DNA of 64,000 nt from assembly GCA_940671915.1 (NCBI GenBank), contig CALNVZ010000641.1, positions 9,987,237 to 10,051,236 on the forward strand. The letters are read 5' to 3'. Positions 22,660-36,100 of this stretch are shown here, piece by piece. Source of the stretch: Paracentrotus lividus (Eukaryota > Echinodermata > Echinoidea > Camarodonta > Echinidae). Position 1 is the first letter of the stretch, and the number at the start of each line of letters is the position of its first letter. Below the pieces are notes generated by a model, which worked only from the letters and a program-made list of their open reading frames with translations, was not told the origin of the DNA and did not search any database. The position numbers were made by a program, and so were the translations under genes.

Positions 22660-23725
22660 ATTTTACATGTTTGGATCCATTCAGATAATATGAGGCTCAG
22701 ATGATATAAAATAAGGATATCATCTCGAAATGAATTTTGACGCAATGAATGATACGTTAACCATTCATATTTATGTTGAAAAGAGAAGCCTTTCTTCTTT
22801 GTCTTCGTATTAACGTACGTTTTATATAGTTTGTAAAACGCCACAGGTGTCAATGGGTGACAGAAAAGTGCGCCATGACTTATAGCCCGTTGTTATTCCT
22901 ACTTTTGCGCCTGAAAGTAAAATTATATTGTTTTAATTTGAGGCTTTTCTTAACAAAGTTCACTGAACATGGACGTAAAAATATATTGCATCAAAGAGCA
23001 TCTGCACTCTACTCTATTGATTTAGCCTGATCGAATGTATCGATTTGTATAAAATTTAAACAGAGTCAATTTCAGAAGATTGCGTCGAATATTTTCGCGG
23101 TCAAATTCATCAACTTCATCCCCAATCACACTTTCAAACAAACTGTACGTCGACTCCAAATTACCCACCCTCTTTCCATTCGTGGTAACGTAATCAGTTC
23201 GTGCGGTCTCAAGTTGGGTTGGACCCGGTCTCGCTGGTGTAACAGAGGTTCAGAACTATCCCAAAGAACGAAAGAAGAACTTGGCATGGTTTTCAGAGAA
23301 GACGATCTATAACTCACCTCTAGCGGAACGCTCGCGTTCGGGTTGTCGAATATATTCCTTAGCATATATTATTAGCGCGACGAAGATTAAATTCGATCTT
23401 CGCAAACCGAAGAAATATGATGAATAACAATAACGACACATTGACTGGCGAAGTGAAACGTCAAATGAATTATATGTCTTGAGGGAATTGTAGATGATCT
23501 ACCATCGTACGAAGTAGAGTCAGAATACGCGTGACTGAAATAAAAGATTGCTTGTTAAGTCGGTAGATTTGACATTTGGGAATTCAGATCACATTGTATA
23601 ATGAAGCATTCCGTATATTATTGTTACATTTATCGATTCCGTCGTACATCATCCATGAGCATTTATATGAACATTTATCCCATAATAGTGTCGATGGCAT
23701 CAGGTGTGCATTTATCAGGTTTGGG

Positions 23726-24000
23726 GGGTTTCTCTCTCTCTCTCTCTCTTCTTCTTCTTTTTAGGACGTTTCTGTCAAAGTGTAAAGGGAATAATGAAAA
23801 TTCGAACGAGACGAAATAACAAAACTTTTTGTAAAGTTTTGTTATGTTGTCTCGTTTCATTTTTTTGTTTGTTTGTTTTGTTTTTTTTTAAGATAAACGT
23901 GTCACCTTTTTTATCTTCTCTCTTCTCTCTCTCTCTCTCTCTCTTTCTCTCTTTCTCCTTTTTTTTCTCTCTCTCTATCTCTCTATACCTTGTGGTATTA
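23726..24000. repeat. Pyrimidine microsatellites
   Basis: (TC)n at about 23,730-23,752 and at about 23,920-23,980, with T-runs between. Open frames through here are Ser/Leu/Phe low-complexity artefacts. Confidence 0.85.
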
Positions 24001-25535
24001 TAGAGGTTGTCGGAATGCTAGTATAACTTTAAAAGAAACATAATATGATTTACCCTTTTGATATTCAACAAGTGAATGTTTAATAAACCCATAATTACCA
24101 AATTCACTGCTTCATCATTTTCAATCAACCGCTTATGTTGTCATGCTAATGACTTATTAAACCTAAAGGAATTAGTCATGAAAAATGTCCTTAAGAGTTG
24201 CATGGACGTTTATTGATCAAGAGCTTTTGAACCGGCTTGAATCGCAAAAACAACTCTCAAACAATTCCAGTGAGGAAAAGACCAAATTATTCGACCTTTG
24301 CCTTCCTATCGAGTCATGGATTAATGGGAAAATCCGAGCATCAATTTTACCAGCCATTTCCACCTTCGTAATTTATCAAACAAATCAGGATTCTGACTTT
24401 ATTTGGCTTTTGTAGGCATCTAAACTAACCACAAAGATGGAAGAAAAACAAGCACAATCTAAAAGTGTGATTGAATTGGTATTAGATAGGTAGGATATTC
24501 CATGACAGGATTTGCTCTTCCAAAGAAAACTGATTTACCAAGACGGGTATCGGAATGAGACAATCTCCTTTAGTCCCACCAAATAGATTGGATGCACCGT
24601 TTCTGAAATATCCAACCCGTGTCATAAAATTGACGAAAGTGATATATCGTTTGATATCTAAGAATTTCATACTCCGGTAGGGGGGTTCTGTATGAATTAA
24701 ATGCCTCATTGAAGAAGCAAGAGGAAATAAGACAGTTGGGGCATGTGTAATTCTTTTGATTTTGTTTGAATTAATCATTATACAAATTGTATGAATATAG
24801 ACACTGTTTGGGTCTGTCTTTTTACACACACCTTATACAGTTAAGAGTGTATTATCTTCGCCCATTCAGGTAGTACTAGTAGTGTGTTCACCAGCTCATA
24901 AAGTTTCATAATAATTTTGTCAGTATTCACGAAAGCAGGTTAATAGCACAGGTGCTCCGTCAATATCTACGTGACAAGTAATATTCTATCATGCTTTTCA
25001 CAGCTGCCTTTTGGTGCAGGTGCTTTTCACCCCATTCATCAGCCCCGTTCCAAACCTTATGGGCGGTCCCATGTTGTGTCATATACGGGACGTTTTGACA
25101 ACATTTCATTTTTTTCTTTCTTTTTTTTTTTCTTTTTTTTTTTTTTACATGAAAACAAAAGATTTTTGTGTGATTGATGGTGATCGTCAGAAATTCTGTG
25201 GTCACGTATAGTCGTGCAAAGGTCGTGCACATCTCTGCGTCTGATCTGCGTCTGAAGTCGTAGAAAATACTTACGTCAGACGTACGGACGTGTGCGTTTT
25301 CAAAGACCCGTATAGGAATAACGTAGACGTTGACTCTTGCTATAGCCACGTCGAATCGTAAGAAAGTTTGGCAACCTCCTAGCACGCTGATGGACACGCA
25401 CTCACAGAAACTCTGAAACAGTCCAAACAACAGACAAGATACGCATTTTCATACTAAAAAGAAAACTCTGCGAATGGCTCAAATTCGTTACAACATTAAA
25501 GCATGACTTATCAAGAAACATTATATCGCAATGCA
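24001..25535. other. Unassigned DNA
   Basis: A 156-codon minus-strand frame (24,960-25,430) contains a lysine run read from the poly(T) at 25,110-25,146 and no domain I recognise. A 115-codon minus-strand frame at 24,482-24,829 is also unrecognised. Neither has splice or poly(A) context, so I do not call them genes. Confidence 0.35.
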
Positions 25536-25549
25536 GTAACGGATTCAGG

Positions 25550-25690
25550 CGGGATACAGGGGGAGCGCCACACCCCTATACTTTGAAAGCTGCCTATTGA
25601 CTGTACATGTTAAAATCGGGGGGGGGGGGAATCGGCGGCTCTCCCTCCCCCCCCCCCAACCTTTTTTTCAAATCCTGGATCCGCCAATGG
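25550..25690. repeat. Short repeat with G-run, C-run and GGATCCGCC end
   Basis: GTAACGGATTCAGGCGGG at the left and ATCCTGGATCCGCC at the right are roughly inverted. Between them a G-run (25,618-25,629) and a C-run (25,648-25,659) could pair. Similar ends occur at 15,326 and 58,161. Confidence 0.55.
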
Positions 25691-28600
25691 ACTGTTTAAG
25701 TTTTTTAAACTTTATATGAATAGTGATGATTGTAATTTTATCGGGTTTATTAGGATGGATATACCGATACATTGGTTAATAATAATGATGATCGTGATGA
25801 TGATGAAAATGAAACGCTCAATAAAAATGGGTTAGCATACCGGCTTAGATAAAATACGATACTCATTACTTATACCCACTATTTGCTCGCAAGTTATAAC
25901 CTGTAGGGAAAATATAGTGCATTCAACTTAATGAAGTGCTTATCAGATTCGGGAATCTAGTTCAAGATATCAGGGCATTAATCCTTAACCCAATTCTTTA
26001 GCCCTGCGTTTTCCTTCAGAGGATTCAATTTTGCTTTTATTGTTTTCTCACGTGTGATATATTGGTAGAGAGATTTGAAGTAATTATCTTCAAGGAGTTG
26101 ATTAAAATCAAATTCCCGTATCTGGAACGGGCCTTTTTGACTGTCTTTTAAAAACTTTGGGGAAAGCGTTGATGTTTTGGCGTTAATGACCAATATAAAA
26201 GCCAGCAGTGTGGAATAATGGGAAAAAGCAATTGCGGCGAAGGAAACTTTTTCTCTTTAATATACGATTAAAAAACAAAGCAATGATATGGGATAAATTG
26301 CAATGCAGGGGTCGTGTACAAGTCCAGTTAAGATAGCAAAGGTGTTGCAGTTAGGCAAAATAGTGCCATAGGGACTTAACTCTCTCGTGGATTATTCCAA
26401 AGAGGGATGGAATCTAAATGCAGCGCCTCTGTTGCCACAGAGTCATGGTCGAGCCATTTTAGATATCATGAATATCTAGGCTAGAACACTCCAAAATCAA
26501 CAGCGCACTATACGGATATGGCGTCTTAGGAGTGATCCCTTTTTATGAAGTATTGACCCATTTTTTCACACCGGAATGGGTCAGGATGAACACTCAAGTA
26601 ACCTATCGAAATACTGCCTATTCTCAAGTGGATAAGAGGAGCTAGGAGAGTAGGTTCAGATCAGAGCCTGTCGTGTGATCAGTTAGGATTAGGAGTACCG
26701 CGCGACATTTTAATAGAGCTTAAAGATAAGTTCTTGGTTTGGGAAATGTGAAAGAAGATTGTGAGCTTTAAAATTATTTCATTATTTAGGACGACTATAC
26801 CACAGTGAAATGCTCCGTTGCCAAGATAACTCTCTGTATCTCTTTATACTCTTTAGGACAAAAATGTTTGATGATTCAAAGACCTTTAGCATACAAAAAT
26901 CTTAGGTACATTAAACCAACCTTTCCAACAGTTTTTCAAATCACTTTGAAACAATATCTTTCTCAAATTGATGTACTGAGTATATCATGACTTTCCCTTT
27001 AAACTGTTTAACAGCCATATCAGCGTTAAAATGTCATTAGACTCGAGAATAGATTTTTTGCATAATTAACACAATTCATAGAAAAGAAAACAATTTAATG
27101 TTGGAGATTATAGTAGTTCATTGTTGCCGAAAGTGTAATATAATATATCCTTGCATTTTTGAAAAAGAAATCAACTTGCCCCTCACCCTCACTATTTTCT
27201 AATCCCCCCCCCCTCCCCCTCTCTCTCTCTCTCTCTGTCCATCTCTCTTTCCAGAACATAGTTTTTTTGTTTTTTTTTAATCTATTCACTTGTTGATAAC
27301 CTATTTTGGCGACGTATAAATAAAAACGGGACCGTCAACATGGTCACAGTGCTTGCATGCAAGTTTAAGTAAGTAAAATGTAAATGATTTTCAAGCTGAT
27401 CTCTTCACTGTCTGAAATCGTGACAGAAAAGAGTCAAGTCACCTCTGTTGATGTATATAAAGCTCACGTTTCTCCCGCCACTGTGACATCCCAAGTCGAC
27501 CTGCCGCTTTTCTGATAGCCCGCCAAAAGTAGGCGAAACACACGACACGTGTACAGAGATATCGATCACGCTCCGATAGAACTGACCGACGGACTTGCTG
27601 AGCTTTATTTGAATCGATTTGACTGACTTGATTAAGGAAATGTCCGTGTTTGACCTAAAAATAAAGACCTGGGTGCCTTTGGGCAACATTGATTAAATTC
27701 CCTTTTTAGAATGCTGTTAATTTTCGCCTTTTTTGGCACATCCACTTTCATTTTTGAATGAAACGACAATATAAAATAATGGTAACATTTAAAATATTTT
27801 TCTAAAATTATAGAAGAGTTAATAATAAAGAGTCTATAGGAAAGTTATCATCTAAAGTGTCAAAGGAATAAGTACATGTAAGGCTATAGGACTACCCTTT
27901 TATATTTTGCCCTGATTGTGTACAAGCACCACCCTCCGATTTTCTTATGATCCAATCTTTCATAATAATTTGTTTCCAGATCATCGCTTATCTTCAAGGA
28001 CGACGGATACCGATATACCCTATAAACATTACTCTTAATTTTCCCAAATTACCTATCATTACACCACAAATGGATTGATACGAGATAAAGGTCACCATCA
28101 TTAAATGCAATCCATCCCCCTTCCAAACTCACTGTCAAAACAACGAGATTGAGTGAACTTGCCGTGTCAGGAGCAAAAGGGCGTTACTCTACGTTAAGGC
28201 ATACGGGATAACGACCTACTTGCTCTCCGCATGTGACTTGGCTTTCGCGAATACCGTACAAAGACGGTGTTTTCTGAAAGAAACTTGATATTTTATGACT
28301 CACGGATAAAACTAATCGGTTGTTCAGTGGCAGAAGGATATTATTCTTATATACTTAAGATAGATCTAATGTCCTTCTGTAATGGATTAGCTTCTTGAAA
28401 GCCTTGTACTGTTGTGGATACAGATTAACTTGAGTTACCAAATGCGATCAAAATAAATTTGTTTTGATCCTTTTCTCAAGGTCAGTATGAAGAGCAATCG
28501 GTCTCTTATGAGGCCTCGTTTAATCGGTGCCTTTGGTATGATATGACTCCTTGGTTATAGAGACATAAGGGCATTAATTGATTATTTTCTTAAACACAAA

Positions 28601-31600
28601 TGGAATGCCCTTCTTGCCCTCAGTGGTCGTAATCAGAATATTAGCCTTACGCATGCCCTAAACCACAATGCCCTTATAGGCACAAATTAACTTCATTAAT
28701 TAGATACAACTTATTTTTATTTCTTTATATTATGTTCAAGGGCATCGCATGTTATTGATGGTGTTTTTACTGAGGCAAATAACTTAAATGTTATTATTTC
28801 AATCGAGAAAATGTACTCCTGGCGATAATTCATTATGGATTATCGTATATGTCTCAGAAAATAATATTGTAGTTGTTTTCGAAAAGGTATATGTATCAAG
28901 AAAAAACAAATCTCACAATATTGATCAAGGCATAATTGGAAATTCAATTGGTGACCGCTATTGACAACCTAACCCTTAACATTTTGCCTTATGATTATAT
29001 GATTAGGGTTGGGTTAATGGGTAGGGATTTAACACATAAAATCCTTTAAATCAGGTCATAAGTTGTTTTCATTGGCGCCTTGAAGCTTTCATTCTGGATA
29101 TGGAACTCCTTTGATATAATAGGTACACATCTACGGTAGATGAAGCATCATGATTGTGTTTATGCTATATAATGTGCTATTTAATTTTATATAGTTTCTT
29201 ATATTTTATAGATCAGCAGTCAATATGAGATCAGAGGATTTCATGTAATAGATCATGAGTAATAAATCCGAATGGATTCAAAAGTTATTTTGATTCTATT
29301 TCCCTTTTCACAATCTCACGATAAAAAGTGTGTAAGTAATTGCATGTAGTTACTGATCTCATAAAACAGCCCTTGATTGCGTTACTATGAAAAGCAAATC
29401 TATTCGGAGTTTGACACAGTTCTTCGGTATATAGATTTTTTTACAAAAACCAATAAAAACAAGCCTATTAAGGTGCTTTATTTTCTTCAAAGATGAGTCT
29501 CCTTAATCTAGTTTCCTTTGCACCTTAAAATACTTCATAATGGATTGGACGTAATAAGAGTTTAAAGTAATTTATAAACATACGTCACTTGTTTTCGTTT
29601 GTTTGGCGTTTCATATCTATAACGAGCCGAACTAGTTGTATTAGATATCCAGGTTGCAATATCCTTCATGCTTTTCAGCTTTTTGATCTAGTCTACTGTA
29701 CATTACTCTTATCTAAAGTGTTTATCAATGTAATTTCCTTTTAAGTATTTGATATCATTTCTGCAACACGGTTCCTAAAGTGTTTGTTCGTCTTAGAAAT
29801 CCCATTTGCCACAACTTGCACGTAACTGCGACCTCTCAAAACTATTTGTACTTGTTGAAACAGATTTTACCTTTATTTGACTATGGTTTTCAGCACGAAA
29901 CAGTTAGCTCTTAAAACTGTTGGTCCTTGCATTTTGACTAAAAGCCTTTTTTGGACTAAAACGATATTGAATCGATTTGAACTAATTCTCTAGCTCTCGA
30001 AATCTGTCTGAAACAAAGTTTGTCATTAAAATTTGTTTGACTATTAGTCATCACGTAACTTGTAGCTATTCAAATTGTTTGTACAACTGTATATCTTCTT
30101 GAATTGATGTACAAGTACAAATCCATTTGTACTTTGTGTGTGTGCTGACAGTTATCCGGCATTCAACTTCAACTCTCAAAGCGGTTTGTTCAACACAAGA
30201 CATCATTCTAATTAATGAAAATCGTCGAATACGTTCCATGTCTGAATTCGAAATGATGCATAATAAATATTTGTTCGGATGTAGAACCTCCCCCCCCCCC
30301 CCCAACATCCCGACTTTCAAAGTGCCCAGAAATCTTCTCACTACTAAACCATATAACCTTAACCCAAGTTCTGGGGTAATTGTCCGGGGGTAGTTGTCCA
30401 AATAGGCCATTCTAGCCTTTTGACACGTACGGCTCTCTTGACCTATTTCCTTATAGCGAGAAATCAAAGAACATGACTGATAGTGATAGCTGTTTTGAAA
30501 GACTACGGGCTCTCGAACTGTTTACTATACTCTCTTTGCTTCACAGTTTATGAGTGTAGTCTTTCCGCACCAGACGCAGTACAGTGGAGGCCTTGTCAAA
30601 AGGCAACGTTCTGTCCTGTAAATAAGATTAAGTGTTCTGGTAAATTTCCAGGTAATCCAGGAGACTCTCTTACACATGTCATGTAAAACTTGTCAAGCAC
30701 AAGGGGCAGGAGGCTTTACGCCACACTTTCCCTTGATCCATTCAATGGCATTACTTGTTTTGAGGCTATTGCTGCGTTTAGGTCGTTCCATTTGATGACC
30801 CCTTTGTCACCCCTGAAAATCTTTAGACGACTTGCAAATGTACTCGGCTTGGTATCAGGCTAGAATATCAGGGGTTCCAGGGGTCTGTAAATGGAAAAAT
30901 CCTCAAATTCATCTGCACGTCGCACTTTTTGTCATTCAGATCTCGTGCACTTTTCTGAAGTAGGCCTACCTGCTGGACTTGAATGGATCTAAACGTGATC
31001 CCTTATGGGTGTGTTCGTACTGATTCCTTTCCAATAGTTTCCAACAGTCGAAACTCGAATGATTGGCATAGATACGTGGGGCTTGAGCCCCCTCAAATCC
31101 GATAAGGGGCAATAGAAGAAGAAGAAAAAAAAAGAAGAAGAAGAAGAGAAAAAATAAAGAAGAAAGTTAACGCTCTGAACATCACCACTTGACCACTATA
31201 GGCTCAATTACCCCCCCCCCGCCCCTCACTCGGAGAAACTGTGGTGGCGCAGTTGATTACCGAACAGTTTTGGGGCAAGTTACTAAATATGATTTCCCCA
31301 AATCGTTTTTTTGTTTTTGTTGTTTTTTGTTGTTGTTTTTTTTTTTTTTTTATTGCCAGTAATTAAAAAAAAAAAAAAAGCATTTAAATGAACCTGTTGT
31401 TGATTGATAATTTATACGTGCAATATCATTCCACTGAGAATCTCTATTTCTTTAATTCATATTCATGTACATGTACATCTTTGTAGAATAGTTTGAAGAA
31501 ATAATATATTTTTACGTCGTTCTTTAAGTCGTGTATTTTAAAATAAATAATGTCTGCGATTACTATGGACAATGGACAGGAAAGATGCAACCAGAATTAT

Positions 31601-33073
31601 AGGTCTATGTATACAGATATTCATATATCACCCTCCCACCCTTAATTTCCCATTTTCCCTAATAAAAAATACCCCTAATGAGAGCATGTATCCTGAGATG
31701 GGTAACAGCTGGTAAATCCGTCACACTGCACGCTTATAACGAGGAAATCGTCATTGGCAATGGATCATGTTTCACCGTATTAATGACCATAAATGTCTCT
31801 GCAATTAGTGCGATGTCTATGGAACATACGGATATGGTACAATGATGGTATATGATTCCGTATGGGTTACATTAAAGTGAAATTATTGTTCTGGACATGA
31901 GATTGAAATGTGGAAGACATTGTTTAAAAAGTGCTTTGGAATTATTGTTGATAACAGTTTACCTAAGCATTATTGTGTCCTCTGAAGTTTTGGAATCGCA
32001 AAAATGATAAGAAATTAACCTAATTTTTGCTTAGAGTCACATGCACTTACACAGAAATGCATGTATGGGACAACACAAAATGTTTTGCCCCGAACATTTC
32101 AGCTGTTTGTGTATATTTTGTGTTATAGTATGATTATTCGGGCAATTGAAGAGCAATCCTTTACAGTGGACTCTTCTACTATGATAATCTTCCTAAATAG
32201 CATCAAAATAACAGAAAAAAGGGAAACAGAACAGAAAGGGTTTGGTAAAAATCGGAATCGATCTGAGTTAAATTGATGACTTTGTCTGTAACCGGTTTAA
32301 TTAGTTTGGTTTTGTAATCAAATGTCGCTATGTCCCAAGATTAATGTTTACATTCATAATCAGTCCTGAAAACAGAGATTTTAGATATCAGCCTTCGACC
32401 TATTTTCTCATTTTCTCATTTTCTCATATTGATTCAGCGACACCAGTGCTATGAATGATGAAACAACAATTTCAATTGTTTCACAGGGATTTTTTATGCA
32501 AGAAGTCAATGCGTCAAGGATCCTAATTGGTTAGAATTGTTTGATCGTAATTATTGATCGTAACTCTTTATGTTAAAGTGCACATAACTATTATTCAATA
32601 AGGGGAAAAACAATTTGCCAACGAAATCTAGTTTTCGATCCCGAAACAATGTAGGATGCTGACCGCCGATTTGGCGGCACTGGAAAGGGATACGAGGCCA
32701 GGGGTTGACGAGACCGATATCGGAGAAGGGATATCGGTGACGGATATCGTCAATGGATTTGAAAGTTGTTAAAACCGGCTGAGCAAGATCGTGAGCGGGA
32801 TGAAAAGGGAAAAAAGAGATGTTTGTGACGAAAGTGGACTCGGATATAGAATACTAAATCGAGAATGATGAATGGGATGTCACATATAAGGATTAATATG
32901 CCAAGATTTTGAGGATAGATATCATATCTGTACTATATTCGCGTAGGTAAGATACGGATTCTTTGGCATCTATTTCATTCAAGGTATTTCCCGAACTCCC
33001 AAAACCAACTCGATGCGCCAATGGTGTGAATCCTCACTATACTTTAAAAGAAAATTAATAAAGAAAAACAAAT
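25691..33073. other. Long gene-free stretch
   Basis: No supported coding exon over 7 kb. Visible structure is limited to (CT)n at about 27,205-27,240, a C-run at 30,288-30,303, (GAA)n at 31,108-31,165, and a T-run followed by an A-run at 31,305-31,379. A loose recurring phrase (CTC...AAAACTGTTTGTAC) recurs between about 29,835 and 30,530. The 133- and 88-codon frames at 30.1-30.5 kb lie on opposite strands of the same sequence and have no domain. Confidence 0.4.
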
Positions 33074-33135
33074 TATGGCGCCCGTCCATTGATGAGAAGA
33101 TGTGTGTAATGCATGCGGATGAAAAGTGGTGATTA
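33074..33135. repeat. Direct repeat flanking the 3-kb element, left copy
   Basis: ATGGCGCCCGTCCATTGA, then GCATGCGGATGAAAAGTGGT. A diverged direct copy lies at 36,521-36,583, on the other side of the transposon. Confidence 0.6.
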
Positions 33136-33429
33136 TAGGGACTTTTCATTCACTTATACCAGCATCGGCAAGAGCCTAGATTTAAAAAAAATGGTTTTCT
33201 GCACCTTTGTGATCTCTTAGGTGTTGGTATTTTAGTTTTCATTAACTTATACCCCATTCACAGTGGTTTTCAAATTTATCCCGGTGCTGTCGCGGTGCTG
33301 TCGCGGGACGGCAACACCGCTATAAACCCGCTATAAATGCATTCATAGTGGAAAAGTTATCCCGGTACAGTCCCGGGATAGATTTCATGTACCCATTCAC
33401 ACTGCAGCGTGTGATTTTTATGACCTCCG

Positions 33430-36050
33430 TAGCAAAATACTTTGTTTTTCTCCTTCTTTCCTTTTCTCTTCTATCATTTCTTATGTATTTCTTTGTTTTT
33501 TCTCCTTCTTTCCTTTTCTTTTCTATCATTTCTTATGTATTTCTTTGTTTTTTCTCCTTCTTTCCTTTTCTTTTCTATCATTTCTTATGTATTTCTTTGT
33601 TTTCCGTCTTTCGTTTTCTTTTCTATCATTTCTTATGTATTTCTTTGTTTTTTCTCCTTTCCTTTTCTTTTCTATCATTTCTTATGTATTTCTTTGTTTT
33701 TTCTCCTTCTTTCCTTTTCTTTTTATCATTCTACGTATTTCTTTTTTTTCCCTTCTTTCTTTTCTTTTCTATCATTCTCTTTTGTATTTTTTTTTTTTCC
33801 CCTTTCTCTTTTCTTTCTATCATTTCTTATGTATGTCTTTTTTTTGTCATTCCTGTTCTTTCTTTCTTAATCATTTCTTATGTTTTCCTATTATGTTTTC
33901 TCTTCTTTTCTTTCTTCTTCGCTATTCTCTTCTATGTATGTCTTTAGTTTGTCGTCCTCTTTCTTTCTTTTTCTATCGTTCTTATGTATTTCTCTTTTTT
34001 TCTACCTTTCTTTCCTTTTTTACATTCTCTTACATGTATATATGTTTTCTTCTTTTTTTTCTATTGTTCTTATTATTTTTGTCTCTTCTCTTTCATTTCT
34101 TCATTGTTTCGGTTATTTTTTTCCTTCTTTCCTTTTCTTTCTCATTCTATTATGCTGTCTACCTTCTTTCTTTACATTCGTATTTTCTTTTCTGCCTTTT
34201 CTCCTTCTTTCCTTTTCTTTTCTATCATTTCTTACCGTATTTCTTTCTTTCGTTTTTTTTCCTTCTTTTCCTTTTTTTTCTATATTTCTTATGTATTTCT
34301 TTGTTTTTCTCCTTTCCTTTCTTTTCTTTTTCTATCATTCTTTTATGTATTTTCTTTTTTTTCTCCTTTCCTTTTTCTTTCTATCATTTCTTATGTATTT
34401 CTTGTTTTTTCTCTTCTTTCCTTTTCTCTTCCTATCATTTCTTATGTATTTTCTTTGTTTTTCTTCTCCTTCTTTCCTCTTTCTTTCTTTATCATTTCCT
34501 TACGTTATTTCTTTTTTTTTTTTTTCCTTTTTCCTTTTCTTTTTTATCATATTTTTATGTATTTCTTTTTTTTTCTCCTTTTCTTTTCTTTTCTTAATTT
34601 ATTTGTATTTTTTGTTTTTATCCTTTTCCTTTTTTTTTCTATCATTTCTTATGTTATTTTTGTTTTTATCTTCTTTCCTTTTCTATCATAATTCGTTATG
34701 TATTTACTTTGTTTTTTTCTCCTTCTTCTCTTTTCTTTTCTATCATTTCTTTATGTATTTCTTATTTTGTTTTTCTCCTTATACCTTTTCTTTCTATCAT
34801 TTCTTATGTATTACATCCTTTTTTTTATTCCCCCGCCCCCACCTCCCCCGCCCCACCCCCCCCCACCGCCACCGCCGCCCCGCTCCACCCCCCCCCTCGC
34901 CGCCCCACGCCGCCCACCGTTCCCTCCCGTCGCTCCCGCCCCCGGACCCCCCCACCGCCCCCGCCCTCCCGCCCACCCGCCCCCCGCCACACCGCCTCCC
35001 TCCCCTCCCCTTCCTCCCCCTCCCTCTTCCTCCCCCTCTCTCCTCCTCTCCCCCTTCCTCCCCCCACCCTCCACCCACCCCCCTCTCCTCACCTTCCACC
35101 TCCACCCCCCGACCACCCCGCACGCCGACATCAGCCGACCACACCCTGACCCACACCCCCCCCGCCACCCTCCGCTCCGCGACTCCCCCCCCCCCTTTTC
35201 CTTTTTTCTCTATTTCATCTTATGTTTTCTTGGTTTTTTTTTATCCTTCTTTTCCTTTTCTTTTCTATCATTTCTTATGTATTTCTTTGTTTTTATTCTT
35301 CTTTCCTTTTCTTTTCTATCATTTCTTATATATTTCTTTGTTTTTTCCTTCTTTCCTTTTCTTTTCTATCATTTCTTATGTATTTCTTTGTTTTTTCTCC
35401 TTCTTTCCTTTTCTTTTCTATCATTTCTTATGTATTTCTTTGTTTTTTCTCCTTCTTTCCCTTTCTTTTCTATCATTTCTTATGTATTTATTTGTTTTTT
35501 TTCCTTCTTTCCTTTTCTTTTCTATCATTTCTTATGTATTTCTTTTTTTCCTCCTTTCCTTTTCTTTTCTATCATTTCTTATGTATTTCTTTGTTTTTAT
35601 CCTTCTTTCCTTTTCTTTTCTATCATTTCTTATGTATTTCTTTGTTTTTTCCTTCTTTCCTTTTCTTTTCTATCATTTCTTATGTATTTCTTTCTTTTTT
35701 CTCCTTCTTTCCTTTTCTTTTCTATCATTTCTTATATATTTCTTTGTTTTTTCTCCTTCTTTCCCTTTCTTTTCTTTCATTTCTTATGTATTTCTTTGTT
35801 TTTTTCCTTATTTCCTTTTCTTTTCTATCATTATGTATTTCTTTGTTTTTCTCCTTTCCTTTTCTTTTCTATCATTTCTTATGTATTTCTTTGTTTTTCT
35901 CCTTCTTTCCTTTCTTTTTTTTTTCATAATTTCTTATGTATTTCTTTGTTTTTCTCCTTCTTTCCTTTTCTTTTCTATCATTTCTTATGTATTTCCGTGT
36001 TTTATCCTTCTTTCATTCTCTTTTCTGGAAATTCTTATGTATTTCATTGT
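33430..36050. repeat. 52-bp pyrimidine-rich minisatellite, about 40 units
   Basis: The unit contains TTTCTTATGTATTTCTTTG, a TTTTTTCTCC linker, then TTCTTTCCTTTTCTTTTCTA, with a 52-bp period (for example TTATGTATTT at 33,481 and 33,533). Units at 33,430-33,720 and 35,230-36,010 are close to consensus. Units at 33,720-34,830 are heavily degraded by indels, and 34,831-35,197 is replaced by C-rich sequence. Because 52 is not a multiple of three, open frames rotate and yield the spurious 753-, 463- and 350-codon Phe/Ser/Leu frames. The strand is nearly all T and C, so triplex formation is conceivable. Confidence 0.93.
34831..35197. other. C-rich block of doubtful reality
   Basis: About 370 bp that is mostly C on the + strand, with scattered T, G and A and no regular period, inserted abruptly in the T-rich minisatellite. 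It resembles neither the 52-bp units nor the element's GC-rich ends. It may be low-quality sequence at an assembly join. The Gly/Arg and Pro-rich frames over it are artefacts. Confidence 0.7.
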
Positions 36051-36069
36051 TTTTTGTCCCGGTGCTGTA

Positions 36070-36100
36070 GCGGAGTGCCTTCACACTGAAGGCACTCCGC
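36070..36100. repeat. Perfect 14-bp hairpin in the element's right end
   Basis: GCGGAGTGCCTTCA, CAC loop, TGAAGGCACTCCGC. It lies at the inner edge of the right subterminal GC-rich block of the 33.2-36.3 kb element. Confidence 0.92.

Larger units (their letters stand above)
21996..23415. repeat. Cleaner copy of the gap-flanking duplication
   Basis: Counterpart of 20,047-21,970, about 500 bp shorter. It starts at the gap and ends at ACCGAAGAAA (23,406-23,415), after which unique sequence follows. It contains the foldback at 22,232 and a 60-nt T-run. Confidence 0.8.

Noticed and set aside
24960-25430. 156-codon minus-strand ORF
   Set aside because: Its lysine run comes from a poly(T) tract; no domain, splice or poly(A) context.
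34797-35168. Minus-strand Gly/Arg-rich frames resembling RNA-binding or keratin-like proteins
   Set aside because: Pure consequence of the C-rich block read on the other strand. The block itself is of doubtful reality.
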